A stretch of DNA of 64,000 nucleotides from Aquilaria yunnanensis. Lineage: Eukaryota > Streptophyta > Magnoliopsida > Malvales > Thymelaeaceae. The position numbers and the translations under genes are program-made. The DNA is taken from assembly GCA_039654915.1 (NCBI GenBank), contig CM077594.1:21141001-21205000 (forward strand). The letters are read 5' to 3'. Below, piece by piece: positions 47,806-59,914 of this stretch. The notes below the pieces were generated by a model. That model made no database searches, had not been told where the DNA came from, and was given only the letters and a program-made list of their open reading frames with translations. Position 1 is the stretch's first letter. Each line of letters begins with the position of its first letter.

Positions 47806-49077
47806 CACTACAAAATAGATGTAAAATCACGACTGAGAGTCTAGTCGCATTTTAGTCACGATATTGACTAGAAGCAACTGCTTTGCTACTATGGATGACA
47901 GTCAAATTTTTTAAATTCACAATTTAATTGCGACTAAATTCGACTACAAAAAGCGACTGAAACCTTCAGTCAAAAACTAGTCGAGAATATTATGGGTTGT
48001 GACTGATTAGTTCAGTTGCTATATTAGCGACTGCCATAGTCGGTCGCTACAATAAAACTCTTGTTTTAAACAAAATACATTATTATTTAATATAAGAATT
48101 ATTTAATTTCATTGATTATTTATTTCATTTATTATTTAATTAATACTTTCACTAAATTGCTATGAATATTATCTTATATTAAATATTAATAATAAAATAA
48201 TCAAATAATAAAATTTAAATTTAAATAAAACACATTTACATTAATATAAAATTTAACATACATACCAAAATATAACATTAAAAAAATTCAAAAATTAGAT
48301 CCAGAGGAAAATTCAAAAATTTCATTGTAACAATCATAGTTCAAAAATTTCAAAATTCCCAATTTCAAAACTTAGATTTAGAGAAGACCAAGGTGGATAA
48401 GGCTGAGAAGGCCGAGACAAAGGTAGAGGAGGCCAAGGTGGAGGTAGAGGAGGCCGAGACAAACGGCTGGAGACTGAGGCGGATGATGGCGAGGCCAAGG
48501 AAGAGACTGAGTCAAATGAAGCTGAAGCTAAGGCAAAGGCCGGGAGGCCATGGTGAGGAACGATGAGCAAGCTAAGGAGGCGATGGCGATGAGGCCAAGG
48601 AGGCAAGGTGGACAGGCGACGATGGATGATGAGGCAATGAGGATGAGTGAGGCGGACGAGAGAGGTGGACAGAGGGGCAAATAGTGAGGAGGAAAGGCAA
48701 GGCGGAATGGCAAGGTGAAGAAGAAAGGATGGAGTTGAAGGGAAGTAAAAGGGAAGTTGAAAGAGATGAGAGACAACTGGGTAATTAAGAAGAAAAGTAG
48801 CTGGAGTGACCGAACTCCGACTGAAGGGCAACTGCAATCAAATCTATAAAACATTTTTGACTAAAAAGCAACAAATATGTGGGCGACTGAAGCTATCAGT
48901 CGCAATAAAAAATGTACCTTATTTACTTCCAACTACTTAGCAACTGAAACTTTCAGTCACTTATCAGTCACAAAAAAAAGTGCACCTTTTTACTTCCAAC
49001 TACTTAGCAACTGAAACACTTAGAGACTGAATTTCAGTTGTAATTTTTAGTTATGATTTGGAATCTGTGTTGTAGTG
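47806..49077. mobile_element. Small non-autonomous CACTA, 1272 bp
   Basis: Ends CACTACAAAATAGATGTAAA and (reverse complement of right end) CACTACAACACAGATTCCAA. Flanks ATT (47803-47805) and ATA (49078-49080); the left arm has the unbroken site (single ATA, near 23590). Subterminal motifs CGACTGAAACTTTCAGTCG-like at both sides. The middle (48370-48850) is purine-rich on plus and gives a long but low-complexity frame on minus; not a gene. It lies in intron 1 of the right 2-ODD copy. Confidence 0.9.
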
Positions 49078-49629
49078 ATATGTTAAGCGGCTTGCTTTAC
49101 AAATTTAATATTCAACTAGTGAACCATGGGGTTAGCAACCTGGTGCTGGAGTAGTTGAAGGAAGACATTAAAAAGTTCTACAAGTTACACTTGGAAGAGA
49201 ATGAAATTCCAAGTAAGGCCAGGAGAGGTTGAAGGATTTGGGAGCATAGCTAGGCCACAACAAAGGAATCTAGATTGGGGTGATAGGTTCTACATGACTA
49301 CCAATCCTATCTCTAGCAGGAAACCACATCTCTTCCACCAGCTCCCTTCATCCTTGACGTTCTTATCTCTCTCAGTACAACTTTTTATCACTCTATCTAA
49401 AGTATTTGTAAGATAATATTTCTTTTTTAAGCATGTTTGCTCCAAAAAAACTAGATATAATATATAACACTTACTGCTTTTGGTGTCTTTAAATTGAAAT
49501 CTTTGTTTACGTCAATGACAAAAAAGGTCTTAATTATATCAAAGCAACTTTTTCCAATAGATGTTTTTCGTAATTTGTTTAATACTACCTCCACCATATG
49601 TTCTTTGTGCTAATTCTCCTTTTGTTTTT

Positions 49630-51020
49630 AACTCAAGTTTTACTTGGATTTGTTTACTTTTTTATTCATTAAGATTATTTAAAAAAAATAATTAAAAATT
49701 AAAAATTTTCATTCATCATTTGAATATAATTTTTCTTTTCATTTATATAAAAATATTAAAAAATATATAGATTAAATATTTTTCTATTAGCTATAAAAAA
49801 TTGTGTGGGAAGCGGATATAAGGATGGTGAACTTGTCTGATGCCAGGAAGCGGATCAGGAAAACAATAACAATTAAAAAAAGAAAAGAAAAGAGAGATGT
49901 TACTCATATATAACATATATATTAAAGTGGAATTATGCAAAAACTTACATAAATTTAAATCATCTAATAACTACTTGGCACATAAATTTTCAGACATAAC
50001 TTTCTTTAATTTTTTTTAGTTATAGCACTAGCGATCAATAATTAGTAATTTAGTAATTAACAGTTAGTAGATAAAGGCTAATATATTGCCATAACTCTCC
50101 AATTCATATCTCTACATAAAATCTTGGTGTTGTATCATTAGCATCTTGTAAGTTCAAGCACCTTAACCTCGATTCGATTTCCCAAAATTTCAAATTTGCA
50201 CCTTTTGTGATAATTATACTCTTAGTTTAAAAACTATTGCAATATTTTCTATTTTGAGAATTTCTGAATCTTTATAATATTTTTATATTTAGTAAATTAT
50301 TTTACAGTTCAAACCATCATTCAATATTCACATTTTCCAAATTTCTTAGTTTATATATAAAAGTTAAGGCGTTAAAGTAGAAATAATACAAGTTTTCTCC
50401 GCTTTCTAAATCTCCATACTAAACTAAATGATTTAATAGATATGAGTAACTAAAGTAAATCAATGTAATTCTGGATTTAAGTCCGTAACATACTGGCATG
50501 TGCTTTGGAAAAAATAATAATAATAGCTTTTATCAGAATTTAGATTCTGAAATTTCAGGTCTTGCCACTTTTCTATGTAGGTCTTTGAATTTTTGTTTTG
50601 TTTGTTATATTTTTATCTAGAATTTATATATGTGCCTGAATATAATGCACTAGATTGCATAAATGAAAGTATAATTAATGTGCTATGGAAGCAACCTATT
50701 CTATTACAGTCATCATTCACAATTTGTGTTGTGATGGTTTGTTAGTCCAATCAAGTATTGATACATAAGTCTAAAAAAATTTATTCTTTATTTGGACTTT
50801 TTTCCTACTATTTGTGAGTTATTATCCCAGATTTATTTTCAATAAAGTTTGAGGGTTCTTGTTTTTTTGAGCTGGCCTGTAGGCAAGATTCCATACGATC
50901 AGCCTCTAGTTAATTTTACTTAATCATCATCATCATCATACAACATTTCAATTCCATCTACATTGGAATAGGTGTCGTGAAATTTATAATATTAATTAAT
51001 GGTTGAAGTTATGCTGAAAA
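49630..51020. other. Intron of the right 2-ODD copy; empty sites for two left-arm insertions
   Basis: No gene. This is the counterpart of left-arm 10835-10547 plus 6270-5400 and runs uninterrupted through the places where the left arm holds the 12.1-kb CACTA (about 49615-49640) and the 4.3-kb CACTA-like element (about 49907-49925). Confidence 0.8.
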
Positions 51021-52016
51021 TATAAATTATGCAAATTTATATATGGAATGTACATGCAAGAACACTCTAGAGACATACATATGTGAAATGCAATATCTTG
51101 GCATGACCCTCATTGGGTTCATAGTAAGAGCTCTGAGAATTGAGGATAACAAACTTGAGGAACTGTTTGAAGATGGGTTCCAATCAATGTGGGTGAACTA
51201 CTACCCTCCGTCATCCCAGCGGAGGTGGTGATTGGCTTGCCACCTCATTCGAATGCCACGGCCCTTAAGCTTCAGAATTAGAGGTTTAAACAAAATATCA
51301 TAACAATTAATAATTAATTCTAACATGATACTAATTGCAGGCATTATTCTCAATCGAAGTCATTGCAAAGACTTGCTTTTAACTTTGAAGAATTTAGTGA
51401 GGGCAAGAGGGAGCAGTGGTGGTTTTGTAGATTAAGCCTATCTTTTAGTTGAACATTTAGCATCACTACTAAAAAAACTCATTTTTCTAATAGCCAAATT
51501 TTCAATGGTCAAGCCATTGAAAATTTCCAAAGCAAAAGGCCATTGAAAACAATGAAGGTAATTTTCTAATGGCCTTCACATTAGAAGTTTTGAAGACATT
51601 AGAAGTTTTGAAGACAACAGTTTTCAACGGCTTGGCCATTGAAAAATTTGTAACATGCAAGCTATCATTTCCAATGTGAAGGCTGTTGGAACATTTCCAA
51701 CGTGATGGCCAACCACATTTACAATGTGATAGCTGTTGGAAAATTGCCAACATAAAGGTTGACTTTTTTATCGCAAAGGCTATTGGAAACTAATAAATTT
51801 ATGATTTTATAAACAAAAATAGTATTTCAAAAAAATTTTACTATAAATAATAATAATAACAATAATAATAGTAATTTATTTATATATATATATATACATA
51901 AATATATTTATCTTTTTTTATTATTTCCTATATATCATATATATCATACACACACACACACACACACACCATATACCATATACAAATATATAAACATAAT
52001 AAACATAATAATAACA

Positions 52017-52018
52017 AC

Positions 52019-52079
<61 letters not shown>

Positions 52080-52389
52080 TATTTGTGTGTGTGTGTATGT
52101 GTACTTATATCATATGTATGATATATAAATATGTATATGATATAATAATTAAAAATATCATATAATAAAAAATTAATTTATCATAATAATAATACTAATA
52201 ATAATCATATATATATAATAATAATTTTAGAAAGTTATGTAATATTTTTAAAACATTTTTTATGAATAATAATTATAAGTATAATAATATTAATATATGT
52301 TAATATATATTTATATAATATATATCATATTTATCAAATTTATTTTACAATTTTAGAAAGTAAATTTATATTTTAAAAATATTTTGTTA

Positions 52390-52459
<70 letters not shown>

Positions 52460-52460
52460 T
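52017..52460 (+). repeat. Two (AAT)n tracts
   Basis: 52017-52079 and 52389-52460, each about 20 units or more, separated by AT-rich DNA with TATATAT runs. Confidence 0.9.
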
Positions 52461-53258
52461 TATTATATTATTATTATTATATGTAAAAACCCATCAAACC
52501 CATAAAGCCCATAAAGCCCTAACTTACCCCATATAAAAATCTAACCTACCCCTAACCTCTCATTTACTACTGCCACCTCTCATCTTTCTTCTCCTCTCTG
52601 CCCTCGTCTCTCATCCCTCTCTCATCTCTCTTCACCCCCCTCTTCTCTACACCCTCATCTTCCCACGGCCTCATTCATTGCCTAGCCTTTGCCTCGCTCC
52701 TTGCCCAACCTCTGCCTTGCTCATCACCCAGCCTCCGCCCTGCTCGTCACCTAGCCATTCTACATAGCTTGACTTCATCCTCGTATTCACCTCCCCTCCA
52801 CAGCCACCATCCTTATTGGGCCTAGCCTTGCCATCCTTCCTTAGCTTCCCTACTGCGGTGTTCTTCATCGTCATCCTTCATTGGCGTTCTTTTTTGCATA
52901 TCTGATTTTGGTTTTCACTTCGGTGCAGATTTGATATGATTGTTCATTTTGGTTTGAATTTTGAATTTTTGTGTCCTTTTTCGTGCAGATTTGATCTGAT
53001 TTATCATTCTCATTTCAATTTCAAATTTTTATTTTAGGTTTGAAAATTTTTTTTAGTGCAGTTTGATTGGACTTTGAATTTTTTTTATTTTTTTATTAAT
53101 TTTGAAATTTTTTGTTTGATTTATCTAATTCTATATTGATTTTTTAATTTTTGTATATATAAAATATATTTTTGGTGCAGATCCGATACAATTTTTCATT
53201 TTTTTTTATTTTTGAATTTTGAATTTCATGTTATTTTTAATTGATTTTCCAATTTTTG

Positions 53259-53260
<2 letters not shown>

Positions 53261-53348
<88 letters not shown>
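53261..53348 (+). repeat. (AT)n microsatellite, about 44 units
   Basis: Uninterrupted AT dinucleotides, able to extrude a cruciform in principle, located near the right subterminal region of the CACTA derivative. Confidence 0.95.
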
Positions 53349-53352
<4 letters not shown>

Positions 53353-53914
53353 TCAAAATGAGAATTTCCATCGGCTTGAGTTGTTGGCATTTTCCTAACC
53401 ACTGAAGCTTTTGAAAAAACATTTGACCATTACAAAAACAATATTGTGATTTGGCCGTTGGAAATTTCCAACGGTATAGCCATTGGTAATACCAGTAGGC
53501 AACTCTAGAGCTAGTGAAATTTTTTTTTTCCAACTTTTGATTTTCCAACACACCTATCTCCAACGACATTGAGTTGGAAAATCCTATTTTGCTATGCAAA
53601 GCCGTTGGAAGGCCATTAGAAAAATGTATTTTTTAGTAGTGCATTATACTAGGCCAGTACTCAGGTGTGTTCGATGACTTTGGCAGGCCCACAACTCGGG
53701 TATTCCATACAACACCTATGCATGTTCAGTCCATTTCTAAATCAAAGTTTTACATTTGAACTAAAATTTTACCCATCCATGCAAAAAGGATGAATGAAAC
53801 AATTTCCTTTTAAGATGCTCTAAAAAGGTTGGAATATTTTCCCTTTCAGAAAATTTTTAATATTTAACTTATCTTTGTAACACCCCCATATCCCACATGG
53901 GTGAATTGTGGAAA

Positions 53915-55903
53915 CATTACTAAAAAACACACTTTTTCCAACGGCCATTTCCAAAGACGTTGGAAAGAAGATGTTGGAAAACCCACCGTTGGAAGTCAAT
54001 TTTCCAACAGTCAAAGTGAGGGCCGTTGGAATTTCCAACTGTCAGCCGTTGGAATCTGAGCAGTTGGAAATTTTCCAACGACTCTAATTTTTTTTTCATT
54101 TTTTCCAATTTCCAACTGACAAGGCCGTTGGAAATTGAGCAGCTGGAAATTTTTCCAACGGCCTTGGCAGTTGAAATTGGAAAAAATGAAAAAAAATAAT
54201 TACAATAAATTGTTATTATTATTATTATTACAATTATTATAATAGAACTACTCTTCGTATATTAATAATTATTTTAATTACTATTATGAATATTACTATG
54301 ATTATTGTTACAATTATTATTAATTGTACTCCTAATCTTTGTACATTAATTATTATTTTAATGATAATATTATTACTATTATTATTATTACTACAACCAT
54401 AATAATAATTATTATTATTATGATTGCGATCATTATTTTTGGCCATATTATTTTAGTAGTACTCGTATTATAATAATAATAATACTTATTATTATTATTA
54501 TTACAATAACTTGTTGTTATTATTATTATTACAATTATTATAATAGAACTACTCTTCGTATATTAATAATTATTTTAATTACTATTATGAATATTACTAT
54601 AATAATTGTTATAATTATTATCAATTGTATTCTTATCAGTATTATAATTATTGTACTCCTAATCTTTGTACATTAATTATTATTTTAATTATTATTAGTA
54701 CTATTATTATTATTACTACAATTACTACTATTATTATTGGTATTATTATTATTCTACTACAACTCTTACAAGTATAATAATTATTTTAATTATCGTAATT
54801 ACTATTATTCTTGTTCTTACTACAAATTTTAAAATTAAACCCGAAACTAATAAATAAAATTAACAAAATGGCCTCAAATTTGAAATTACCGTTTCACATC
54901 CAACAATCAACAACTAAAAATCATATACATTTCATATATTTTAAACCAAAAACTCATATACATAATCCACATTTACACAATTTCACCGGAAAAAAATTTA
55001 AAAATTTTAAAATACAAACTTACCTCAAATCGTCCTTCAAATGCGTTTATTATGTTTTGCAAGCTGCCACAACAAGTAAAATATACCACCCATTAGCATC
55101 AAATATTATCAAACCGTGATAATCAAAAGGAAAAAAAACCAAAAACGCTGTTTTAACGGTCCTAAACCACGAACTTACCTACAGATCGAGTAGATTCACG
55201 CCCAGATCTAACAATGTCGTCCTCGATTAACACGTATCTGGCCTGGGAGACGAATTTTTGGTGCTGCGTGTGCGTGTGGAGTGGAATCACAGAGAACAGG
55301 AGAGAGAGAGAAAAAGTTAGAGCGAAGATGATGAATTGGGCATTGCGACCTGGGGGGTAATAAATTTTCACTTTCCAACGGCCTTGGCCGTTGGAGAAAA
55401 CCAAATGATACGATGCGTTCCATTTTCCCATTTTCCAACGGCTATGGGCCGTTGGAAACATCTCTAACAGGTCACCATTCTCTTTTTCCAACGAATTTGG
55501 CCGTTGGAAAAAAATACACAAACACGTTCAATTTTTTTCAAAATTTTCAAATTCACTATATTCATTTTCCAACGGCTTAGGCCGTTGGAAAAATTCTCCT
55601 TCATTTTCCAACTGCTTTGGCCATTGGAAAAAAAATACACAAATACGTTCAATTTTTTTCAGAATTTTCAAATTCACTATATTCATTTTCCAACGGCTTA
55701 GGCCGTTGGAAAAACTTCGCCTTCAATTTCCAACGGTCAAGGCCGTTGGAAATTGTGTTCCAGTTGACATCTTCAACTATTCCAACGGTTAGGCCGTTGG
55801 TAATTACATTTCTTTTAGCTCCAACGGCTTTGGCCGTTGGATATTTTCCAACGGCTTGACCGTTGGAAAAAGACCGTTGGAAAAAAGGTATTTTTTAGTA
55901 GTG
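53915..55903 (-). mobile_element. Non-autonomous CACTA, same family, nested in the TRIM LTR, 1989 bp
   Basis: Ends CATTACTAAAAAA and TTTTTTAGTAGTG; target duplication AAA at 53912-53914 and 55904-55906; LTR 2 of the TRIM provides the empty site. Subterminal arrays of TTTCCAACGGC/GCCGTTGGAAA are dense, especially 55374-55870. 54200-54800 is made of AT-rich ATTATT-type sequence containing a diverged direct repeat of about 300 bases (54205-54370 and 54505-54685). A leader-like segment on minus (55360-55170) ends in GATCTGTAG/GTAAGTTCG, a strong splice donor. Confidence 0.9.
55374..55870. repeat. Array of about ten short palindromes
   Basis: Near-perfect palindromes of the form TTTCCAACGGC-N2-4-GCCGTTGGAAA occur at about 55374, 55432, 55489, 55567, 55606, 55687, 55728, 55782, 55820 and 55845. 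Each could bind a dimeric protein or fold as a hairpin. In CACTA elements such arrays are where TnpA-type proteins bind. Confidence 0.85.
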
Positions 55904-57725
55904 AAAGCCTTATGTGGATATATAGGCTTTAATTCCAGAACATAAGCACCTAGTGCTTATCCTTTTCCAAATGATAGCCCATGTGGTGTGGATAGCTGTT
56001 TCGTTGACCGGTTCTGGATTTGGGTCGTTATAGATAGTATCAGAACTGACCTGGGACCACAATGGTATGGCATAGTAGATATGCACATGCATCGTCTACC
56101 GGGATTGATCATGGATTCAAGAAGCTACTTGGCCAGGGGCTAAGTAGTCTGATTAAAGAGATTACTTGGTCCAAGGAAGGAACCAAGTAATCCAATTGAC
56201 CCCAACGGGGACGTTTGGTACATAAGGGAGGGAGTTTCCCCCATATCCCACATGGGTGAATTGTGGGAAGCATTATGTGGATATATATGCTCCAATTATA
56301 GAACATAAGCACCTAGCGCTTATCATTTTCCAAAAGATAGCCCATGTGGTGTGGGTAGGTGTTCCGTTGACCGGTTCTAGATTTGGGTTGTTACAATCTT
56401 ACTATCCTCATTTATGCTCTTACTATATAAAACACAAAAAAGAAAATTTTTTCTTTATGAATTTTAGTTGCGGGGACAAAAATAATAAAAACCAATATAA
56501 ATTAAGTGTATTTTAATCTCATTATTAAAGAAACATTTTATCTATTATGAAAAAGTGAGAGTAATATAATAAACAACTTAGTCAGCTTACCATAAAGGTA
56601 TATTCTAGAGCTACATAATTTATTAGATATGAATGCAAAAAAATTTGATAATTAATTAATTATAATCGTCATCATGATGGTGATGTTTTTTTTTTTTCCT
56701 CTATTTAGAGGATATCATTCACCATAAAGAGGAAGACTAATCTTAAGGTACTTTTGAATCCTTGTCCTCCGGCCATCACCACCTCCGAAAGGTGGTTCCC
56801 CGTCAAGTTCTTTCTTGATGCCCTTGTCATCAATGTGAGAGACATTCTAGAGGTCTGTAAATAATAACCCAACTCGGAATTCCTCATTCTTCGAACAACC
56901 TTGCCTTTGTCTCCACTTGCTTCTTTTATTTTTTCTTTTTGCCACTTGTATATAGTATATCCTTTATATATATATATATATATATATTTGGACATGGAAA
57001 ATTTTGAGCAACAGGACCTACAAAAGCATCGAACACAGAGCAGCCATCAATTCAGAGAGGGAGAGGATCTCCGTGGCCTTCTTTATGAACCCCGAGTTGG
57101 AGAGTGAGGTAGGCCCTTTGGCAGGGCTAATAACCCCACAAAACACGGCCCATTCAAAACCTTGGGATGGAACAATATGTTGAAGGCTTCTTCGCCCAAC
57201 TGCTGAATGGGGAGAACAGAAGCACCTACATGTTTGCTATCATTAGTCTATGCCAGGAAGTCGCCCATTGTGTGTTCATGTGTAATTTCGTGTTTGATGT
57301 GTGTGTGAATGTGTAATACTTTCATGATATGAATAAGAGGCTACTAACAAAAGCCTCCTTAATTTAGGTGAAATTATAATTCACCCAACTATGTTTTAGA
57401 AACCTACACTTTACTTACATAAATTAAAGTGGAAAGAAAGACCAATTATATGCACACCTAGAGTGCCAAGTCATCACGGTCCCACTCATGTAATGACTCA
57501 AGTCTAAAATTTGGTTAGTGAAAAATCTGTGCACATCACATCATATGGATTACTCTTTGAGAAAATGATAAGTAATATGCGCTTTGGGAACTTGAGTCTG
57601 TATATTTACAAAACACTTCTCAAATTTATCTAAAGTGGGATATATAGATGTTATACGAAAACCACGGTTAGGAATGGTGATCTTTTGTTCTATTTGCCGC
57701 AAGTCGCGATTCGTCTCCTGGAAAG

Positions 57726-59914
57726 AAATGTTCATTCTCCGTCGACCCAACATGTTCTCCAGTAATTTCTAATTTCCCAACCGTTTTTTTATTTCCTTCT
57801 TTGTTCAATAAAAATATATATATGATGATCAAAACTCACATTAACAGAACATATCAACATGTTGCGGTTAGTTCTTATTCTATAACTGAAAGCCAAAAAA
57901 AAATTGAAACTTCATTAACAAAATGTATACTTGTTTATCGATCATTTCGACATTGTTTTTGTTTTTTGGCACCTTACATTTATTTATTTTTCTTTTATTA
58001 TTATTATTATCATTTATTTACTTTTCTGACAAACTTTCGGTCTTATTTGTTCAATACGTGATTCACGTAGATACAAATGAAGTGATGAGCCACACTGACT
58101 CATGTCACCAGAGTTGCAAGAATTGATTAGATTAGGTGGCTTTTCTGTTTCTCCACATGGTTGAGAATTTCATGTAAGTTTGAGAAAACAATTTGGGGAA
58201 CTAATGTACTAAAAAGCATTTTGCTTTTCGTATGAATAAATGTGACTTAAATTCACATTCACCCAAAACTTTGTCAACTTAGACACATAACCTATTTAGT
58301 ATTGACTATGTATCATTACAATTTTATCGGATGTCCCTGGGAGGATCATTTAGCATTGACTTATTTGAACTTCAATGCACCTCCTTAGCTTTGTGAAACA
58401 GGACACATAGCCCCCTTCATCTAACGGAATGGCTAGAACGTCCACTTTAGCTACAAGCAAGTGCCCGGTTGAAATGAGCTTTGCTAAATTGATCCAAATT
58501 GAAAACTACCAAAGTTTCTTAATTTAATGGCAGAGATTAGTTGATGTCGCCCTAAGAGTTTGCGTCAGGTATTGGTAATGGTAATGGAGCTGCAAGATCG
58601 AACTCTGGTAGGGTTTTTGCCGTGGCCCCATGAAGCGATTTGGTCACCAATGAAGGAGAAAAAAGCCCGTGGGATGGTTTTTAAGTTTAGCTATAAATTT
58701 TAGGTCTTTATTTGGTCTGAAAATTTTTAACAAACCAATTTAGACCAAATCGTTTCAACTATGTTTCTTAGAGCAATTGAAGTTAGCCATTTTAAATGGA
58801 GGGGTTATTTGCCACTTTTTACAAAGTTGAAGGGTCAAAGTTAAAGGCTTTTTTGTATGAGTCTATAGAGTTCAGGGGCTCAATAGGCCTTTTAGGCACT
58901 TGAAATTCAATTTGGGTCTAATTACATACCCCCAAACAGTTTGGTTTGGGTCTCTTCGATGATTGGAGTTTGATCAGATTTTCGATGGAAAATTTACAGC
59001 ACCCTCCAAGTTTGAATGTTAAAAACCATTTAAGTATTCTACTTTTAAAACTCAAACTTTACTATAAGGTTGAAAATGAGTCAAGTCAGGCCGAGCCAAG
59101 CCAAGTAATAAGCTAATCATGTTTGACTTGAATAAGTTATCAAGCTTGATATCTTGTTCATGTTTAGATTCAAAACAATATGAATGAGTTGTAAATGAGC
59201 TTGTGTCTGATCGAGCTAAAGTTAAGTTTAAGTTATTTGCTTAAATTAAGAAAAGAAAATTTAAATTTAGACAGAGTCAAGCCTAGTAGTAAGCAAATCG
59301 AGTTTTGTTTGAATTGTATATCGAGTTTTAAATTTTGTTTAAACTTGGCTTCATAAATTTTTGAACGAGCCACAAACAAGCTTTAAAATGAACCGAACTC
59401 AAGCTATTTATTCATTTTTCACCCCTACTTTAATATATGAAGTTATACAATTATTAATATTGGTTTGAAAAAAAGGAATTTCTGCAATGATTACAAATCC
59501 TGCTAATATAAAGAGAATAAGATGATGATTTGATCCTTGAAGTTTAACAATTTTTAAGTATTTTACTGAAAAATAACATAGTTTAAATTAAAATTTAAAA
59601 AATTAGTATTAACAATTAACCATCACCGTAAAAAAGTGTTCCCTTATATGGGGGTAATGGAAAACTTTTAAAATGGTAGAGACAAATTGTATTTTCAAAT
59701 CACATCAGTAAGGTTTTTTTTTAATGTACACATTTTTATCACCCGAACCAATGTTGAAGTGATGTCTGTACGTCTATTTTTGATATTGTCTTCTTCTAAG
59801 GCAATTCATGTGGCTCTAAATTGCTTGTCCTCTCTTCCACTTGCAACAGATGCCATAGCTGGCGCAGAATCATGATAAATGTTCATTGATGTCTAGTCCA
59901 TGAGTTTACTGAAA
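57726..59914. other. No gene recognised outside the right arm
   Basis: AT-rich DNA without a supported gene. 58380-58900 contains sentences of low-complexity text without frames. 59050-59430 has repeated AAGCTTGA / GAGCCAAGCCAAG / GAGTTTTAAATTTTG pieces of the kind found in dispersed plant repeats. 59690-59875 has a short open frame of no known family that stops before the CACTA derivative at 59915. Confidence 0.4.

Larger units (their letters stand above)
51464..53641 (+). mobile_element. Non-autonomous CACTA, CACTACTAAAAAA family, 2178 bp
   Basis: Starts CACTACTAAAAAAACTCATT and ends ATTTTTTAGTAGTG. Target duplication CAT at 51461-51463 and 53642-53644. Inside each end are repeats of the type TTTCCAA.GGC.. 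and GCCGTTGGAAA (diverged here, e.g. GGCTTGGCCATTGAAAA). The middle holds (AAT)n tracts at 52017-52079 and 52389-52460, a (CA)n tract at 51948-51970, a pyrimidine-rich leader-like segment with an upstream TATATAAAAATC (about 52525-52900), three spaced copies of GGTGCAGATTTGAT-like sequence (52921, 52984, 53173), and (AT)n at 53261-53348. No transposase. Confidence 0.85.
53876..56395 (+). mobile_element. TRIM retrotransposon with a CACTA derivative in its first LTR
   Basis: A miniature LTR element. LTR 1 is 53876-53914 plus 55907-56032 (TGTAACACCCCCATATCCC to GGTCGTTATA); LTR 2 is about 56235-56395 (CCCCCATATCCC to GGTTGTTACA). Target duplication ATCTT is perfect at 53871-53875 and 56396-56400. 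A tRNA(Met)-type primer site TAGTATCAGAACTGAC follows LTR 1 (56035-56050), and a polypurine tract AAGGGAGGGAG precedes LTR 2 (56224-56234). The internal part is under 200 bases and has no coding capacity. Without the nested element it is about 530 bp. Confidence 0.9.
47527..57240 (+). pseudogene. 2-oxoglutarate/Fe(II) dioxygenase pseudogene, right copy
   Basis: Exon 1 (47527-47760) starts MAKNNITT and, after a one-base shift, reads VQELLKDPNSQIPQQYLIS, then LPTIDMSQLLSRYNDAVLCV and ELEKLKSTCKELGIFQ. Exon 2 (about 49108-49380) has LVNHGVSNLVLE and, after shifts, VRPGEVEGFGSIARPQQRNL and DWGDRFYMTTNPISSRKPHL. Exon 3 (51038-51275) reads NTLETYICEMQYLGMTLIGF, RALRIEDNKLEELFEDGFQS and NYYPPS, then a shift to AEVVIGLPPHSNATAL; the Fe-binding HxD is HSN, losing the Asp. 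A next exon (about 56790-56860) gives RWFPVKFFLDALVINVRDIL. The last (57030-57240) has RISVAFFMNPELESEVGPLA and MEQYVEGFFAQLLNGE. Introns hold two CACTA derivatives and a TRIM. Several shifts and the lost Asp make it a pseudogene. The exon 1 border is CAG/GC, against CAA/GT in the left copy. Confidence 0.85.
34417..57725 (-). repeat. Right arm of giant inverted duplication
   Basis: Reverse-complement counterpart of 4352-34375. From centre to outside it carries about 1.1 kb of flanking DNA (34417-35507), a Copia element truncated at about 39155, a CACTA element in place of the rest of the Copia, and then the plus-strand 2-ODD pseudogene with its introns. Later insertions special to this arm are at 39156-47376, 47806-49077, 51464-53641 and 53876-56395. 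Similarity ends at about 57725, just outside the GCAAGTCGCGATTCGTCTCC block, which matches 4352-4390. Confidence 0.85.

Noticed and set aside
48334..48854. Two overlapping frames of 167 and 108 codons on minus
   Set aside because: Same reason: purine/pyrimidine-biased segment of a small CACTA derivative.
53261..53348. (AT)n tract as a replication origin or matrix-attachment site
   Set aside because: Nothing beyond dinucleotide composition supports this.
55374..55870. Regularly repeated palindromes resembling a CRISPR array
   Set aside because: Units are variable, spacing is irregular, no cas genes, and they lie in a plant CACTA end.
4352..57725. The inverted duplication as an assembly error
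   Set aside because: The arms differ by many substitutions and by independent insertions with their own target duplications, which a duplicated contig would not show. A misjoin at the centre cannot be fully excluded without reads.
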